DNA from: Caulobacter sp.
Lineage (GTDB): Bacteria; Pseudomonadota; Alphaproteobacteria; Caulobacterales; Caulobacteraceae
Length of the DNA: 53,071 nucleotides
Assembly: GCA_029866155.1 (NCBI GenBank)
Contig: JARWZW010000073.1
Span: 1-53,071, forward strand
Direction: 5' to 3'
Below are positions 17,377 to 28,462 of this stretch, in pieces. The translations under genes were made by a program, and so were the position numbers. Position 1 is the first letter of the stretch. Each line of letters starts with the position of its first letter. The notes beneath the pieces were generated by a model. That model searched no databases, had not been told where the DNA came from, and saw only the letters and a program-made list of their open reading frames with translations.

Positions 17377-18696
17377 ATGCGGCTGTCGCGGTTTTTTCTG
17401 CCCGTGCTCAAGGAAGTGCCGGCGGACGTTCAGATCGTTTCGCATCAGCTGATGCTGCGGGCCGGCATGATTCGTCAGGAAGCGGCTGGCATCTATGCCT
17501 GGCTGCCCCTGGGTCTGAGGGTCCTGCGCAAGGTCGAGCAGATCGTCCGTGAGGAAATGGACCGGGCAGGAGCCGTTGAGCTGCTTATGCCGACCCTTCA
17601 GCTGGCCGACCTGTGGCGCGAAAGCGGCCGGTATGACGACTATGGTGAAGAGATGCTGCGCATCACCGACCGCCACAAGCGCGACCTGCTCTATGGGCCT
17701 ACGGCCGAGGAGGTGGTCACCGATATCTTCCGGGCTTCGGTCAAGAGCTACAAGGACCTGCCGCTCAACCTCTACAATATCCAGTGGAAGTTTCGCGACG
17801 AGCGCCGGCCGCGTTTTGGCGTCATGCGGGGCCGCGAGTTCCTGATGAAGGACGCCTACAGCTTCGACCTGGACGAAGCGGGGGCCCGACGCGCCTATAA
17901 CCGGATGTTCGTCGCCTATCTGAACACCTTTGCCCGGATGGGTCTGAAGGCCGTGCCGATGAAGGCCGATACCGGTCCGATCGGCGGCGATCTCAGCCAC
18001 GAATTCATCATCCTTGCCGAGACCGGCGAGAGTCAGGTCTTTTGTCACAAGGACCTGGTGGAGATGGGCGCGCCCGGCCCGGACCAGGACTGGGACAGCG
18101 ATCTTCAGGCCATCGTGGATTCCCGGACGGCCCTCTATGCGGCGACCGAGGAAATGCATGACCCGGTCGCCTTCGCGGCTGTGCCGGAGGACAAGCAACT
18201 GTCCGCCCGGGGCATCGAGGTCGGCCATATCTTCTATTTCGGCGAAAAATACTCCCGCCCGATGAAGGCCAATGTCACCGGTCCCGACGGACAGGACCGC
18301 GCCGTCCATATGGGAAGCTATGGCGTCGGGGTATCTCGTCTGCTGGGCGCGATCATCGAGGCCAGCCATGACGATGCCGGGATTATCTGGCCCGAATCCG
18401 TGGCCCCCTATGACGTCGGCATTCTCAATCTGAAGACCGGGGACGGCGCCTGTGACGCCGCCTGCGAGCAAGCCTATGCCGCCCTGGCCGCCGCCGGGCG
18501 TTCGGTGCTTTATGACGACACGTCCGAACGGGCCGGAGCCAAGTTTGCGACCATGGATCTGATCGGCATTCCCTGGCAGATCGTGGTGGGGCCCAAGTCC
18601 ATCGCCGAGGGCAATGTCGAGCTCAAGAACCGGGCGACCGGGGAGCGTTCGACACGGTCCATGACAGACGTGCTGGATAAGTTGGCCGGGGCATGA
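17377..18696 (+). CDS. proS: Prolyl-tRNA synthetase, compact alphaproteobacterial type
   Basis: A class II aminoacyl-tRNA synthetase that charges tRNA-Pro, 439 residues. It has motif 1 around [15 protein letters not shown], motif 2 ([23 protein letters not shown], kept short here), motif 3 ([13 protein letters not shown]), and a C-terminal anticodon-binding domain. It lacks the ~180-residue editing insertion found in E. coli ProRS, as is typical for alphaproteobacteria, which often use a separate YbaK/ProX deacylase. CAGGGGA before the ATG is a good ribosome binding site. lolC follows after 15 bases. Confidence 0.95.
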   Translation: MRLSRFFLPVLKEVPADVQIVSHQLMLRAGMIRQEAAGIYAWLPLGLRVLRKVEQIVREEMDRAGAVELLMPTLQLADLWRESGRYDDYGEEMLRITDRHKRDLLYGPTAEEVVTDIFRASVKSYKDLPLNLYNIQWKFRDERRPRFGVMRGREFLMKDAYSFDLDEAGARRAYNRMFVAYLNTFARMGLKAVPMKADTGPIGGDLSHEFIILAETGESQVFCHKDLVEMGAPGPDQDWDSDLQAIVDSRTALYAATEEMHDPVAFAAVPEDKQLSARGIEVGHIFYFGEKYSRPMKANVTGPDGQDRAVHMGSYGVGVSRLLGAIIEASHDDAGIIWPESVAPYDVGILNLKTGDGACDAACEQAYAALAAAGRSVLYDDTSERAGAKFATMDLIGIPWQIVVGPKSIAEGNVELKNRATGERSTRSMTDVLDKLAGA

Positions 18697-18711
18697 CGGG
18701 GTTTCGCCATC

Positions 18712-19986
18712 ATGGCTGACAGAGCGCCGCCTTTCAGTCTGTGGGAACGCGCCCTGGCCGGCCGCTATCTGCGTGCCCGTCGCAAGGACGCCGGGGTCGC
18801 CCTGATCTCGATCCTGGCCTTCCTTGGCATCACGGCGGCGGTCTTTGCGCTGATCGTCGTGATGAGCGTCATGAACGGCTTTCGCACAGAACTGCTGTCG
18901 CGGATTCTAGGGTTCAATGGCCATCTGTACGTCGCCGGGGCGCCCCTGAGCGATCAGCAGAGGGCCGAGACGGTCAAGCGCCTGCGCGCCGTTCCAGGCG
19001 TCACCCAGGTGACTGCGATGGTCGAGGCCCAGGCCATGGTGATCGGCCGCGGCCAGATCAGCGGGGCCATCGTTCGCGGCGTTTCGCGCGAGGATGTCAA
19101 GTCGACGAAGATTGTCGCCGATAACATCAAGCCGGGTTCAATCGAAGGCTATGGCGAGGGCGAGTATGGCGGGGATCTGATCCTGCTGGGCCAGCGGCTC
19201 GCCCTGTCCCTGGGCGTTGGTCCGGGCGACGCTGTTTCCCTGATCTCGCCCAGCGGTTCGACCAGCGCCTTCGGCGTTTCGGCGGCCCAGAAGGACTATA
19301 CGGTCGGCGGCCTGTTTGCGGTCGGCATGAGCGAATATGATCAGGCCTTCGCCTATATGCCCCTTGAGCAGGCCCAACTGTTCTTCGGCAAGGAGGGGTC
19401 AGTCGATGTGATCGAGGTCAAGTTGACCGATCCCGACGAGGCTCCGGACATGAAGGCGGAGATCGCCAGGGCGGCGGGGCCCGGAGCCATCGTCACGGAC
19501 TGGACCGAGAAGAACCAGAGCTTCTTCAACGCCCTCCAGATCGAGCGCAATGTTATGCGGCTGATCCTGATGTTCATCGTCGTGATCGCGGCGATCAACA
19601 TCATCTCGGGCCTGATCATGCTGGTGAAGACCAAGGGCCGCGATATCGCCATTCTGCGCACCATGGGCGCCAGCCGGGCCGGAATCCTCCGGGTCTTCTT
19701 CATGTCCGGCGCCGCGATCGGGGTTGCGGGAACCCTGGCCGGCCTGGTGCTCGGCGTTCTGTTCTGCCTGAACATCGCCGGCATCCAGCATCTGGTGGAG
19801 CGGGTTACAGGCGCCGAGGTCTTCAATGCCGACGTCTATTTTCTGACCCATATTCCCGCCCGGATCGAATGGCGGGAAGTGGCGATGATTACCGGCTGGT
19901 CCCTGCTGGTCAGCTTCCTGGCGACCCTGCCGCCAGCCTTGCGGGCGGCCAGGCTCGACCCGGTGGAGGCGCTTCGCTATGAGTGA
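18712..19986 (+). CDS. lolC: Lipoprotein-releasing ABC transporter, membrane subunit LolC/E
   Basis: The inner-membrane subunit that releases outer-membrane lipoproteins to LolA, 424 residues. The FtsX/MacB topology is clear: one N-terminal helix (about 27-50), a large periplasmic domain, and three C-terminal helices with [26 protein letters not shown]. Only one membrane-subunit gene is beside lolD, so it may act as a homodimer or pair with a gene elsewhere; LolC and LolE cannot be distinguished from this sequence alone. It overlaps lolD by eight bases. Confidence 0.9.
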   Translation: MADRAPPFSLWERALAGRYLRARRKDAGVALISILAFLGITAAVFALIVVMSVMNGFRTELLSRILGFNGHLYVAGAPLSDQQRAETVKRLRAVPGVTQVTAMVEAQAMVIGRGQISGAIVRGVSREDVKSTKIVADNIKPGSIEGYGEGEYGGDLILLGQRLALSLGVGPGDAVSLISPSGSTSAFGVSAAQKDYTVGGLFAVGMSEYDQAFAYMPLEQAQLFFGKEGSVDVIEVKLTDPDEAPDMKAEIARAAGPGAIVTDWTEKNQSFFNALQIERNVMRLILMFIVVIAAINIISGLIMLVKTKGRDIAILRTMGASRAGILRVFFMSGAAIGVAGTLAGLVLGVLFCLNIAGIQHLVERVTGAEVFNADVYFLTHIPARIEWREVAMITGWSLLVSFLATLPPALRAARLDPVEALRYE

Positions 19987-20665
19987 ACCCACCCTGTCCC
20001 TGCGCGGCGTCAAGCGCACCTATCACACCGGGACGGTCGAGCTGACCGTCCTCAAGGGAGTCGATCTGGACGTCATGCCCGGCGAGATCGTTGGACTGAT
20101 CGGCCCATCGGGCTCCGGCAAGTCTTCGCTGTTGCATGCGGCGGGCCTGCTGGAGCACCCGACCGAAGGGTCAGTGTTCATCGCGGGTCAGGACTGCACC
20201 AAGCTGGGAGACGGGCCAAGGACCCAGACCCGCCTGTCCTCGATCGGCTTCGTCTATCAGTTCCACCATCTGCTGCCGGAATTCACCGCCCTGGAAAATG
20301 TCGCCATGCCGGCCCTGATCGCCGGTCGCGGCAAGGCCTGGGCGCGGGATCGGGCCGAGGCCTTGCTGACCCAGCTGGGCCTGGCCGCAAGGCTCGAACA
20401 CCAGCCGCCCCAGATGTCGGGTGGCGAGCAGCAGCGGGTGGCCCTGGCCAGGGCCCTGACCAATGAGCCCATCCTGCTTCTGGCGGACGAGCCCACCGGA
20501 AATCTGGACCCCGAGACGGCGGCCCAGGTCTTCCAGGCTCTCCATGACGCTGCTCGTCAGCAGAGGGTCGCGGCCCTGATCGCCACCCATAATCTGGAAC
20601 TGGCGCGTTACATGGACCGTGTGTTTGCGCTTAAGGACGGCCATCTCGAGGAGCGGATTTTCTGA
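19979..20665 (+). CDS. lolD: Lipoprotein-releasing ABC transporter, ATP-binding subunit LolD
   Basis: The ATPase partner of LolC, 228 residues. It has Walker [11 protein letters not shown], a Q-loop within [17 protein letters not shown] (the LolD-type sequence), the signature [15 protein letters not shown], Walker [13 protein letters not shown], and the switch histidine in ATHN. It supplies ATP hydrolysis for lipoprotein extraction. A non-coding gap of 136 bases follows, so the proS-lolC-lolD unit probably ends here. Confidence 0.95.
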   Translation: MSEPTLSLRGVKRTYHTGTVELTVLKGVDLDVMPGEIVGLIGPSGSGKSSLLHAAGLLEHPTEGSVFIAGQDCTKLGDGPRTQTRLSSIGFVYQFHHLLPEFTALENVAMPALIAGRGKAWARDRAEALLTQLGLAARLEHQPPQMSGGEQQRVALARALTNEPILLLADEPTGNLDPETAAQVFQALHDAARQQRVAALIATHNLELARYMDRVFALKDGHLEERIF

Positions 20666-20801
20666 CTTCGGTCTGCTTGCGGCTCGTAATGGTTGGTCAA
20701 ACCCGTTAGAGCCCGCCCCATGGCCGGCGCAAGCTCGCCCCGTTTTCGCCATTGCGCGGAGGCCTTACAGTCTCCGTGTCCGGAGCGAGGGAGCGTAGCG
20801 T

Positions 20802-21122
20802 ATGACCCACCAGTTCGAATTCGGCGGCAAGTCGGGCAATGGATACCGGTATCAGCCGCTGGACGGCCCCGGCCCCATTTCCCCGACCGGCGCCAATTTC
20901 CTGTTCGTCAAGGTCAAGGGCGACGAGAAGACCATCGTCTATGCCGGTGAGACCGAATGCCTGCACAAGGGCGTTCATAGTGGCTGGGATCGGGCCCGGA
21001 AGGCCCATGGGGCAAACACCATCTTTGTCCGGCTCAACGTCACCCGCACCGTTCGCGAGGCAGAACTGGCGGATATCGTGGCGCTGCACCAGCCCACCAT
21101 GAACGGCGAAACCGAGGACTGA
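20802..21122 (+). CDS. Small protein with a GIY-YIG-like pattern, unknown function
   Basis: A 106-residue soluble protein after a good GAGGGAG binding site. The order of features recalls the GIY-YIG nuclease fold: a beta strand (NFLFVKVKG, 32-40), then VYAGET (46-51) in the place of YIG, a helix rich in Arg/His, a second strand (IFVRLN), and REAELADI with a candidate catalytic Glu at 86 or 88, ending in PTMN (Asn101). The first GIY tyrosine is not obvious, so it may be a degenerate or non-catalytic member. It stands alone between lolD and dnaE. Reality as a gene is likely; the fold assignment is tentative. Confidence 0.65.
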   Translation: MTHQFEFGGKSGNGYRYQPLDGPGPISPTGANFLFVKVKGDEKTIVYAGETECLHKGVHSGWDRARKAHGANTIFVRLNVTRTVREAELADIVALHQPTMNGETED

Positions 21123-21224
21123 CACCGCGTTCTGACGGCGGCCTTCTATACCCGATCTTCCCCCTTGCCTGTGGAACAAAACGGGAATAAGAACAAACCC
21201 GGAACTCGAAACGGGGAGGCCCGA

Positions 21225-21314
21225 ATGGCCAAGATCGCTCGCGAAACACTGGCCCTTGCATCAGTGGTCGGCTTTGTCTGGATGATGTGTTCTGTGGCCT
21301 ATATGGCCACCTGA
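21225..21314 (+). CDS. 29-residue single-helix membrane peptide
   Basis: A very short frame with a strong binding site (GGGGAGG, 6 bases before the ATG). The peptide opens MAKIARETLALAS, then forms one hydrophobic helix (VVGFVWMMCSVAYM) and ends AT. Small positively charged N-termini followed by one helix are typical of bacterial membrane micropeptides. It lies 40 bases before dnaE and may be co-transcribed with it. There is no family evidence; the case rests on the binding site and the clean hydrophobic profile. Confidence 0.5.
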   Translation: MAKIARETLALASVVGFVWMMCSVAYMAT

Positions 21315-21354
21315 GTCGGCGAAGGTGACCGATTGAACGCGGGAGGCATGACCC

Positions 21355-24300
21355 ATGGCGGATCTGGCGAACGGCTTTGTCCATTTGCGGGTTCGCTCGG
21401 CCTATTCGCTGCTTGAGGGGGCGATCAAGGCTGACGCCCTGTCGGCACTGGCCTCGAAGGCCGACATGCCGGCTGTCGCCATCGCCGATCGCGCAAACCT
21501 CTTCGGGGCTCTGGAATTCTCGGTCGCCGCCAAGGACGCCGGAGTTCAGCCTCTCGTCGGCTGCGCCCTTCCGGTGACCGGTCTGGGGGAGGGGCCCCCG
21601 GAGCGCTGGGCGCGCAAGCCCACCCTTTTGCTGCTGGCCCAGAATGAAACCGGCTATCTGAATCTCTCCGAACTCTCCTCCGCCGCCTATCTGGAAGGCG
21701 ACGGGATGAGCGAGCCCTCGGTCAGCTGGGAACGGGTCGCGCAGCACAGTCAGGGACTGATCCTGTTGTCCGGTGGTCCGGATGGTCCAATCGACCCGCT
21801 CTATGCCGCCGGCAAGACCGCCGAGGGCGACCGGGCCCTGGCTGAAATGCACCGGGTTTTCGGTGATCGCCTCTATATCGAACTGCAAAGGCATGGACTT
21901 CCTGTCCAGGCTGCGGCCGAGCCCTGTCTGGTCGCTTGGGCCTATGCCCATGATGTGCCGCTGGCGGCCACCAATGATGTGTTCTTTCCGGACCGGTCCA
22001 TGCATGAGGCGCATGACGCCCTGCTTTGCATCGCGGATGGCGCCTTCGTCGGGCAGGACGAGCGGCGGCGGGTCACGGCGGAGCATTATTTCAAGTCTGC
22101 GGCAGAGATGCGGGCGTTGTTCGCCGATCTGCCGGAAGCCTGCGATCAGACCCTCGAGATCGCGCGGCGCTGCGCCTTCATGGTCAAGAAGCGGGATCCC
22201 ATCCTGCCGAGGTTTGATGCCGGAGCGGGACGCAGCGAACCTGACGAGCTGGAGCACCAGGCGCGGGAAGGGCTGAAGGCTAGGCTGGCCACTGTCGAAC
22301 TGGCCGCACCGGAAGAGGACTACTGGAAGCGGCTGGAGCATGAGGTCCGGGTTATCCAGACCATGGGGTTCCCGGGCTATTTTCTGATCGTTTCGGACTT
22401 CATCAAATGGGCCAAGGCCCATGGCATTCCGGTGGGGCCAGGCCGTGGCTCCGGCGCCGGATCGCTGGTCGCATGGTCCCTGACCATCACGGACCTCGAT
22501 CCCCTGCGGTTCGGCCTGCTGTTCGAGCGGTTCCTGAATCCGGAGCGGGTCTCGATGCCGGACTTCGATATCGACTTCTGCCAGGAGCGTCGGGAGGAGG
22601 TCATTTCCTACGTCCAGCACAAGTACGGCCAGGACCGGGTCGCCCAGATCATCACCTTCGGCACCCTGCAGGCCCGGGCTGTTCTGCGGGATGTGGGCCG
22701 GGTGATGCAGCTGCCGCTCGGCCTGGTGGACCGGCTCTGCAAGATGGTGCCGAACAATCCGGCCAATCCCACGACCCTGGCCAAGGCGATCGAGATCGAG
22801 CCCCGGCTGAAAGAGGCGCGCGACAGCGACCCCTCGGTGAAGCTCTGCCTGGATGTGGCGTTACGCCTTGAGGGGCTGTTCAGGAACGCCTCGACCCATG
22901 CCGCCGGGGTGGTGATCAGCGACCGTCCCCTGACCCAGCTGACCCCGCTCTACAAGGACCCGCGGTCCGAACTGCCGGCGACCCAGTTCAATATGAAATG
23001 GGTGGAGAGCGCCGGCCTGGTGAAGTTCGACTTCCTGGGCCTCAAGACCCTTACGGTCATCGACCGCGCCCTCAAGCACATGGCCAAGCGCGGCGCCCAG
23101 GTCGATATGACCACCCTGGCCCTGGATGACGCGCCGTCCTACGAGATGATGGCGGCGGGCCAGACCGTGGGGGTGTTCCAGCTGGAAAGCCAGGGCATGC
23201 GCGACACCCTGCGCAAGCTGCGGCCCACGACCATCGAGGAGATCACGGCCCTGATCTCGCTCTATCGGCCCGGGCCGATGGACAACATCGACAGCTTCGT
23301 GGACTGCAAGTTCGGGCGCAAGCCTGTGGACTATCTTCACCCCACGCTCGAGCCGGTGCTGAGGGAGACCTTCGGCATCATCGTCTACCAGGAACAGGTG
23401 ATGCAGATCGCCCAGATCCTGGCAGGCTACAGCCTTGGCGAAGCGGACCTGCTGCGGCGCGCCATGGGCAAGAAGAAGCCCGAGGAGATGGCCCAGCAGA
23501 AGGCCCGGTTCGTGGCCGGGGCGACGGAAAAGGGCGTGGACCCCGCCCAGGCCAAGTCGATCTTCGATCTGGTGGAGAAATTCGCCGGCTACGGCTTCAA
23601 CAAGAGCCATGCCGCCGCCTATGCGATGATTTCCTACCAGACTGGCTGGCTCAAGGCCAATGCGCCGGTCGAATTCATGGCGGCGTCCATGAGCCTGGAC
23701 ATGTCGAACACCGACAAGCTCGCGGTCTTCTACCAGGACGCCAGGCGCTGCAGCGTGCCGGTCAGGCCGCCGGACGTGAACCGTTCAGGGGCCGATTTCG
23801 AGGTGGAGGACGGGGCCGTCCTCTATGCCCTCGGCGCTATCCGCAATGTCGGACAGTCCGCCATGGAACATCTGGTCTCGGTGCGCCAGGAAGGTGGGCC
23901 CTTCCGGGACCTGTTTGACCTGATCGAGCGGGTTGACCCCCGCCAGGTCAACAAGCGGGCGCTGGAAGGCCTGGCCCGGGCCGGCGCCCTGGACAGCATC
24001 CATCCCAACCGGGCCCAGGTGATCGCCGCCGCTGACTCGCTCATGGCCCATGGCCAGAGCCTGGCTGCCGACCGGGCCTCAGCCCAGGTCAGCCTGTTTG
24101 GCGGTGAGCAATCGGACGCCTCCCGGCCCAGACTGCCGCGCACCGAGCCCTGGGACCAGATCCGCCGTCTGGACGAGGAACTTTCCGCAGTGGGTTTCTA
24201 TCTGACGGGCCACCCCCTGGAAGACATGGTCGAGGTTCTGCGGCGACGGCGCGTGACCCTTCTGGCGGACGCCATTCCCCAGGCCGAAGCCGGGGCGGAG

Positions 24301-24786
24301 GCCTTCAAGATGGCAGGCATGGTGCGCCGCCGACAGGAGCGGGCCAGCGCCAGCGGCGACAAGTTCGCCTTTGTGTCCCTCTCGGATCCGACAGGCGAGT
24401 ATGAGGTTCTGTTTCCTCCGGAGGCCCTTCGCAAGTGCCGGGAGATCCTTGAGCCCGGCAAGGCTGTGGTCCTGAGGGTCCGGGCCAAGTCCCGGGACGG
24501 GGAGGTGCGGTTCTTCGGCGATGACGCCGAGACGGTGGACAAGACCATCGAGGCGGTTGCGGCCGGTCTGCGCGTGCATGTCTCTCCCGGATCGACGGAG
24601 ATCGAGTCCCTGAAGAAACGACTGACCGGGGCTGTTTCGCCCCGGGGGGGCGAGATCATCATTGTTGCGGGTCTAGGCGGCGGCCGGGAAGTGGAGCTGA
24701 AGCTGCCGGGCTTCTACGCCCTGGATGCATCCCTGCGCGGCGCCCTGAAGACCTCTCCCGGGGTGGCTTTCCTCGAAGAGGTCTAG
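21355..24786 (+). CDS. dnaE: DNA polymerase III subunit alpha
   Basis: The replicative polymerase, 1,143 residues, close to the length of E. coli alpha. Domains in order: PHP domain ([14 protein letters not shown] at the start), palm with the catalytic acidic motif PDFDIDF, thumb/fingers ([21 protein letters not shown]), helix-hairpin-helix region ([12 protein letters not shown]), and an OB fold that binds the single strand (from about 980). This is DnaE1, not the shorter error-prone ImuC. ATG 21355 follows GGGAGG by 8 bases; another ATG at 21348 is out of frame. Confidence 0.96.
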   Translation: MADLANGFVHLRVRSAYSLLEGAIKADALSALASKADMPAVAIADRANLFGALEFSVAAKDAGVQPLVGCALPVTGLGEGPPERWARKPTLLLLAQNETGYLNLSELSSAAYLEGDGMSEPSVSWERVAQHSQGLILLSGGPDGPIDPLYAAGKTAEGDRALAEMHRVFGDRLYIELQRHGLPVQAAAEPCLVAWAYAHDVPLAATNDVFFPDRSMHEAHDALLCIADGAFVGQDERRRVTAEHYFKSAAEMRALFADLPEACDQTLEIARRCAFMVKKRDPILPRFDAGAGRSEPDELEHQAREGLKARLATVELAAPEEDYWKRLEHEVRVIQTMGFPGYFLIVSDFIKWAKAHGIPVGPGRGSGAGSLVAWSLTITDLDPLRFGLLFERFLNPERVSMPDFDIDFCQERREEVISYVQHKYGQDRVAQIITFGTLQARAVLRDVGRVMQLPLGLVDRLCKMVPNNPANPTTLAKAIEIEPRLKEARDSDPSVKLCLDVALRLEGLFRNASTHAAGVVISDRPLTQLTPLYKDPRSELPATQFNMKWVESAGLVKFDFLGLKTLTVIDRALKHMAKRGAQVDMTTLALDDAPSYEMMAAGQTVGVFQLESQGMRDTLRKLRPTTIEEITALISLYRPGPMDNIDSFVDCKFGRKPVDYLHPTLEPVLRETFGIIVYQEQVMQIAQILAGYSLGEADLLRRAMGKKKPEEMAQQKARFVAGATEKGVDPAQAKSIFDLVEKFAGYGFNKSHAAAYAMISYQTGWLKANAPVEFMAASMSLDMSNTDKLAVFYQDARRCSVPVRPPDVNRSGADFEVEDGAVLYALGAIRNVGQSAMEHLVSVRQEGGPFRDLFDLIERVDPRQVNKRALEGLARAGALDSIHPNRAQVIAAADSLMAHGQSLAADRASAQVSLFGGEQSDASRPRLPRTEPWDQIRRLDEELSAVGFYLTGHPLEDMVEVLRRRRVTLLADAIPQAEAGAEAFKMAGMVRRRQERASASGDKFAFVSLSDPTGEYEVLFPPEALRKCREILEPGKAVVLRVRAKSRDGEVRFFGDDAETVDKTIEAVAAGLRVHVSPGSTEIESLKKRLTGAVSPRGGEIIIVAGLGGGREVELKLPGFYALDASLRGALKTSPGVAFLEEV

Positions 24787-24838
24787 GCGGGCCTGATCGC
24801 CCGATAGCCGGCTGCAGCGGTCCCGCTTCAGGCATCCC

Positions 24839-24995
24839 TTGCCTTTCCTGTGATTTGCGCCTATCTGCCGCCCCCATCACGCACGCGGGCGTTCGGGACA
24901 GGCGGGGAGACATCCTGCAGGTTCCGTTCCGGTCCGGACCAGACGGTCCGGGGTTGCTCGCGGAGGCGCCAACCGGAAGAAGGACAAACAGGCCT
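24839..24995 (+). promoter_or_regulatory. rpsB leader with a 7-bp hairpin
   Basis: A leader of about 150 bases separates dnaE from rpsB. CCGGACC (24934-24940) and GGTCCGG (24945-24951) form a perfect hairpin with the loop AGAC, ending 44 bases before the ATG. The preceding GGTCCGGACC is itself palindromic, so two exclusive folds are possible. S2 represses its own rpsB-tsf mRNA in E. coli; this leader could serve the same role. TTGCCTT-N13-GCCTATCT (24839 on) weakly resembles a Caulobacter promoter. Confidence 0.4.
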
Positions 24996-25880
24996 ATGGC
25001 TCTTCCCGACTTTTCTATGCGTCAGCTCCTGGAAGCCGGCGCTCACTTCGGTCACCAGACTCACCGCTGGAACCCGAAGATGGACCGTTTCATCTTTGGT
25101 TCGCGGTCCAATATCCACATCATCGACCTGTCGCAGTCGATCCCGCTGCTTCACCAGGCCCTGGTAAAGGTCCGTGAAGTTGCCGCCGCCGGCGGCCGCG
25201 TGCTGTTCGTCGGCACCAAGCGCCAGGCCTCTGATCCGGTGGCCGAAGCCGCCAAGCGTTGCGCCCAGTACTATGTGAACCACCGTTGGCTCGGCGGCAC
25301 CCTGACCAACTGGCGCACCATTTCCGGCTCCATCGCCCGTCTGCGCGAACTGGAAGGCGTGCTGGACACCGAAGGCGGTTCGGGCCGTTCCAAGAAGGAG
25401 CGTCTGCAGCTGACCCGCGAGCGGGAAAAGCTGGAACTGTCCCTGGGCGGCATCAAGAACATGGGCGGCATTCCGGACATCATGTTCGTGATCGACACTA
25501 ACAAGGAAGCGATCGCGATCCAGGAGGCCCGCAAGCTGAACATCCCGGTCATCGCCATCCTCGACACCAACTGCGATCCGGATGGCATCACCTTCCCGAT
25601 CCCGGGCAACGATGACGCTGCTCGCGCTATCCAGCTCTATTGCGACCTGATCGCCGATTCGGTTCTGGACGGCATGGCCGCCGGCGCCGCCGCCTCGGGC
25701 GTTGACCTGGGCGCTTCGATCGCCCCGATCGAGCCGACCCTGGCCCGTGAGCTGACCCCGGAACCGGTGGCCCAAACGGCTGCTGCCGAGGAGACCCCGG
25801 CGACTGAAGCGGCCCCGGCTGCTGCAGCGCCGGCTCAGGATCCGGTCGCCGCTGCGGCTGACGAGCCTGCTGCAGGCTGA
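24996..25880 (+). CDS. rpsB: 30S ribosomal protein S2
   Basis: A ribosomal small-subunit protein of 294 residues. Hallmarks are [22 protein letters not shown] at the start (shown here to its family limit only), [14 protein letters not shown], and [14 protein letters not shown]. After the conserved core (to about residue 250) comes an Ala/Pro/Glu/Thr-rich tail of some 45 residues, longer than in E. coli S2. I start at MALPDFS (24996), with AAGGA upstream; the longer in-frame extension from 24855 is non-conserved. tsf follows after 102 bases. Confidence 0.96.
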   Translation: MALPDFSMRQLLEAGAHFGHQTHRWNPKMDRFIFGSRSNIHIIDLSQSIPLLHQALVKVREVAAAGGRVLFVGTKRQASDPVAEAAKRCAQYYVNHRWLGGTLTNWRTISGSIARLRELEGVLDTEGGSGRSKKERLQLTREREKLELSLGGIKNMGGIPDIMFVIDTNKEAIAIQEARKLNIPVIAILDTNCDPDGITFPIPGNDDAARAIQLYCDLIADSVLDGMAAGAAASGVDLGASIAPIEPTLARELTPEPVAQTAAAEETPATEAAPAAAAPAQDPVAAAADEPAAG

Positions 25881-25888
25881 TTTGTGAG

Positions 25889-25954
25889 CCCTTTCCGGTC
25901 GGGAAGGGAGACACATTCAAACCCTTGTCACAGCCGGGCCCCAAAGCCCGGCTG
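25889..25954 (+). other. Two hairpins between rpsB and tsf
   Basis: The first is CCCTTTCC/GGGAAGGG (25889-25908, 8 bp with one G-U, loop GGTC). The second is CAGCCGGGC/GCCCGGCTG (25931-25954, 9 bp, loop CCCAAA). Neither is followed by a T-run. They may lower tsf readthrough or mark processing sites. tsf has its own GGAGG binding site after them. Confidence 0.5.
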
Positions 25955-25982
25955 CACCCCTATACGATCTGGAGGATTTAAC

Positions 25983-26921
25983 ATGGCGGATATCACCGCT
26001 GCGCTGGTCAAGGAACTGCGCGAAAAGTCCGGCGCCGGCATGATGGACTGCAAGAAGGCGCTGGTTGAGAACAACGGCGACATGGAAGCGGCCACCGACT
26101 GGCTGCGCACCAAGGGCCTGAGCCAGGCCGGCAAGAAGGCCGACCGGGTCGCCGCCGAAGGCGTCGTGGCCGTGTCGCTTCGCAAGGACGGCAAGGGCAT
26201 GACCGGTGCAGCCATCGAGCTGAACGCCGAGACCGACTTCGTGGCCCGCAACGACCTGTTTCAGAACGCCGCCCGCAAGGTTGCGGTTACGGCGCTCGGC
26301 ATCGAAGGCGACGTGGAGGCCCTGCGGGCCGCCAAGACCGCCGATGGTGAAGAGATCAGCGCCATGGTCACCAACCTGATCGCCACGATCGGCGAGAACA
26401 TGGCTGTTCGTCGTTCGGCCCGCTTCAGCGTCGCCGAAGGCTCCGTCTCCGCCTATGTCCACAACGCCGTTGCGCCGGAACTGGGCAAGATCGGTGTTCT
26501 GGTGGCGCTGGAAGGCGCCGGCGACCAGGCCGCGATGCAGGAACTGGGCCGCAAGATCGCCATGCATGTGGCCGCCACCAACCCGCTGTCCCTGTCATCC
26601 GAAGACCTGGACCCCGCGGCCGTTGAGCGCGAGCGCGCCGTCCTGACCGAGAAGGCCAAGGAACAGGGCCGGCCCGAGAACATGATCGCCAAGATCGTCG
26701 ACGGCCAGATCTCCAAGTTCCAGCGTGAAGTCGTGCTGCTCGAGCAGCCCTTCGTGATGAACCCGGACCAGACCATCAAGGCCCTGCTGGCCGATACCGG
26801 CAAGGAACTGGGCGCCGAGATCAAGATGACGGGCTTCGTGCGCCTGGCCCTGGGTGAAGGCGTCGAAAAGCAGGTGGGCGATTTCGCCGCCGAAGTCGCC
26901 TCTATGACCGGTGGCAACTGA
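25983..26921 (+). CDS. tsf: Elongation factor Ts
   Basis: The guanine-nucleotide exchange factor for EF-Tu, 312 residues. The N-terminal UBA-like domain reads [19 protein letters not shown]; the EF-Tu-contacting TDFVARN motif follows; two core subdomains contain HVAATNP and the C-terminal [11 protein letters not shown]. The ATG at 25983 has GGAGG eight bases ahead. It sits in the near-universal rpsB-tsf-pyrH-frr order. Confidence 0.96.
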   Translation: MADITAALVKELREKSGAGMMDCKKALVENNGDMEAATDWLRTKGLSQAGKKADRVAAEGVVAVSLRKDGKGMTGAAIELNAETDFVARNDLFQNAARKVAVTALGIEGDVEALRAAKTADGEEISAMVTNLIATIGENMAVRRSARFSVAEGSVSAYVHNAVAPELGKIGVLVALEGAGDQAAMQELGRKIAMHVAATNPLSLSSEDLDPAAVERERAVLTEKAKEQGRPENMIAKIVDGQISKFQREVVLLEQPFVMNPDQTIKALLADTGKELGAEIKMTGFVRLALGEGVEKQVGDFAAEVASMTGGN

Positions 26922-26944
26922 TCGCATTGCGATGACAAAGTCAG

Positions 26945-26974
26945 GGGCGCATCCGGCTGACGCCGGGTGCGCCC
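26945..26974 (+). terminator. Strong hairpin between tsf and pyrH, probable attenuator
   Basis: GGGCGCA-T-CCGG pairs with CCGG-G-TGCGCCC across a six-base loop, giving 12 pairs including one wobble. Only TTGGTCT follows, a poor U-tract, so it may stop only part of the transcripts or protect the rpsB-tsf mRNA from 3' decay. Confidence 0.5.
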
Positions 26975-27014
26975 TTGGTCTATGGTGCAGGCGACTCGAG
27001 GGGCTCTGTCGGCG

Positions 27015-27737
27015 ATGACTCAACTGCGTTTCAAGAAGGTCCTGCTCAAGGTTTCCGGTGAAGTCCTTATGGGCGAAACGGCGTTCGGCATCGACATGCC
27101 GACGGTCGAGGCTGTCGCCCAGGACATCAAGCAGGTGGTCGAGGCTGGCGTCGAGCTGTGCCTGGTGATTGGCGGCGGCAACATCTTCCGGGGCATGGCC
27201 GGCGCCGCCAAGGGCATGGAGCGGGCCAGCGCCGACTATATGGGCATGCTGGCCACGGTGATGAACGCCCTGGCCATGCAGGACGCCCTGGAAAGGATCG
27301 GGGTCGAGACCCGGGTCCAGTCCGCCATCCCCATGCCGACCGTATGCGAGCCGCTGATCCGCAGGCGGGCCCAGAGACATCTGGAAAAGGGCAGGGTGGT
27401 GATCTTCGCCGCCGGGACCGGCAATCCCTTTTTCACAACCGACAGCGGCGCCGCCCTGCGGGCTGCAGAGATGAACTGCGACGCCCTGTTCAAGGGGACC
27501 AGCGTCGACGGCGTCTATACGGCGGATCCCAAGAAGGACGCCGCCGCAACCCGGTATGACAGCCTGAGCTACCTGGATGTCCTGTCCCGCGACCTGAAGG
27601 TCATGGACGCCTCGGCCATCAGCCTTATGCGCGAAAACAAGATCCCGATTGTCGTGTTTTCCATCCGGGAACGCGGCAACCTGTTGAAGGTGTTGTATGG
27701 CGGGGGTGTCCATACGGTGATTACCGAAGCCCCCTGA
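27015..27737 (+). CDS. pyrH: UMP kinase
   Basis: A hexameric amino-acid-kinase-fold enzyme that phosphorylates UMP to UDP for pyrimidine and RNA synthesis, 240 residues. It shows [41 protein letters not shown], and [13 protein letters not shown] start at MTQLRFKK (27015), the family N-terminus, rather than the longer frame from 26967 that runs into the terminator hairpin. frr follows after 103 bases. Confidence 0.95.
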   Translation: MTQLRFKKVLLKVSGEVLMGETAFGIDMPTVEAVAQDIKQVVEAGVELCLVIGGGNIFRGMAGAAKGMERASADYMGMLATVMNALAMQDALERIGVETRVQSAIPMPTVCEPLIRRRAQRHLEKGRVVIFAAGTGNPFFTTDSGAALRAAEMNCDALFKGTSVDGVYTADPKKDAAATRYDSLSYLDVLSRDLKVMDASAISLMRENKIPIVVFSIRERGNLLKVLYGGGVHTVITEAP

Positions 27738-27840
27738 CAGACGGGCCGGTGGCCCAGGATAATTTCAATGCGCCCTGTCTCTTGACGGGATTTCAGCTTC
27801 TTCCTGCTAGGGCAGGGGCGTCGATAGAAGGAACCAGAGC

Positions 27841-28407
27841 ATGGCCAGTGGTGAAAAGCCGGCGATCGCGACCTATCGCAGCAGGATGGACAAGGCGGTC
27901 GCCGCCCTGAAAGAGGAGTTCGGCTCCCTTCGGACCGGCCGGGCCTCTGCAGGCCTGCTGGACCAGGTGATGGTCGACGCCTATGGCTCGAGCGTGCCAC
28001 TGAATACACTGGGATCGGTCAGCGTTCCCGAGCCACGGTCGATCAGCGTCAGCGTCTGGGATCGGGCCGTCGTTGTGTCGGTGGAAAAGGCGATCCGCTC
28101 TGCAGGTCTGGGCCTGAACCCGGTGGTCGAGGGCCAGAACCTGCGGATCCCGATCCCGCCCCTGACCGAGGAACGGCGCAGGGACCTGGCCAAGATCGCC
28201 GGGAAATACGCCGAGCAGCAGAAGATTGCGGTTCGCAATGTTCGTCGCGACGCCATGGATGATCTGAAGCGGGCCGAGAAGGACTCGATCATCACCCAGG
28301 ACGAACAGAAGAAGATGGAAGGCGAGGTCCAGAAGATCACCGACGAGCATGTCGCGAAGATCGACGAGGCCTTGAAAACCAAGGAACAAGAGATCATGCA
28401 GGTTTAG
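27841..28407 (+). CDS. frr: Ribosome recycling factor
   Basis: Splits the post-termination ribosome together with EF-G. The protein has the normal length (188 residues) and two-domain shape: a long three-helix bundle ([23 protein letters not shown] and the C-terminal helices) and a small beta domain with [15 protein letters not shown]. The conserved [11 protein letters not shown] links the domains. AAGGAACC precedes the ATG. The uppS gene follows after about 55 bases and opens the envelope gene run. Confidence 0.96.
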   Translation: MASGEKPAIATYRSRMDKAVAALKEEFGSLRTGRASAGLLDQVMVDAYGSSVPLNTLGSVSVPEPRSISVSVWDRAVVVSVEKAIRSAGLGLNPVVEGQNLRIPIPPLTEERRRDLAKIAGKYAEQQKIAVRNVRRDAMDDLKRAEKDSIITQDEQKKMEGEVQKITDEHVAKIDEALKTKEQEIMQV

Positions 28408-28462
28408 GCCCCAGGCCAGCCCGCGCACCGGAATGCCAGACGAAACAAGGACCTGGACGCGA

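Noticed and set aside
27783..27813. TTGACGG ... GCTAGGGC promoter-like pair before frr.
   Set aside because: The -35 is perfect for the Caulobacter consensus, but the spacing is 17 where 10-14 is expected and the -10 has two mismatches.
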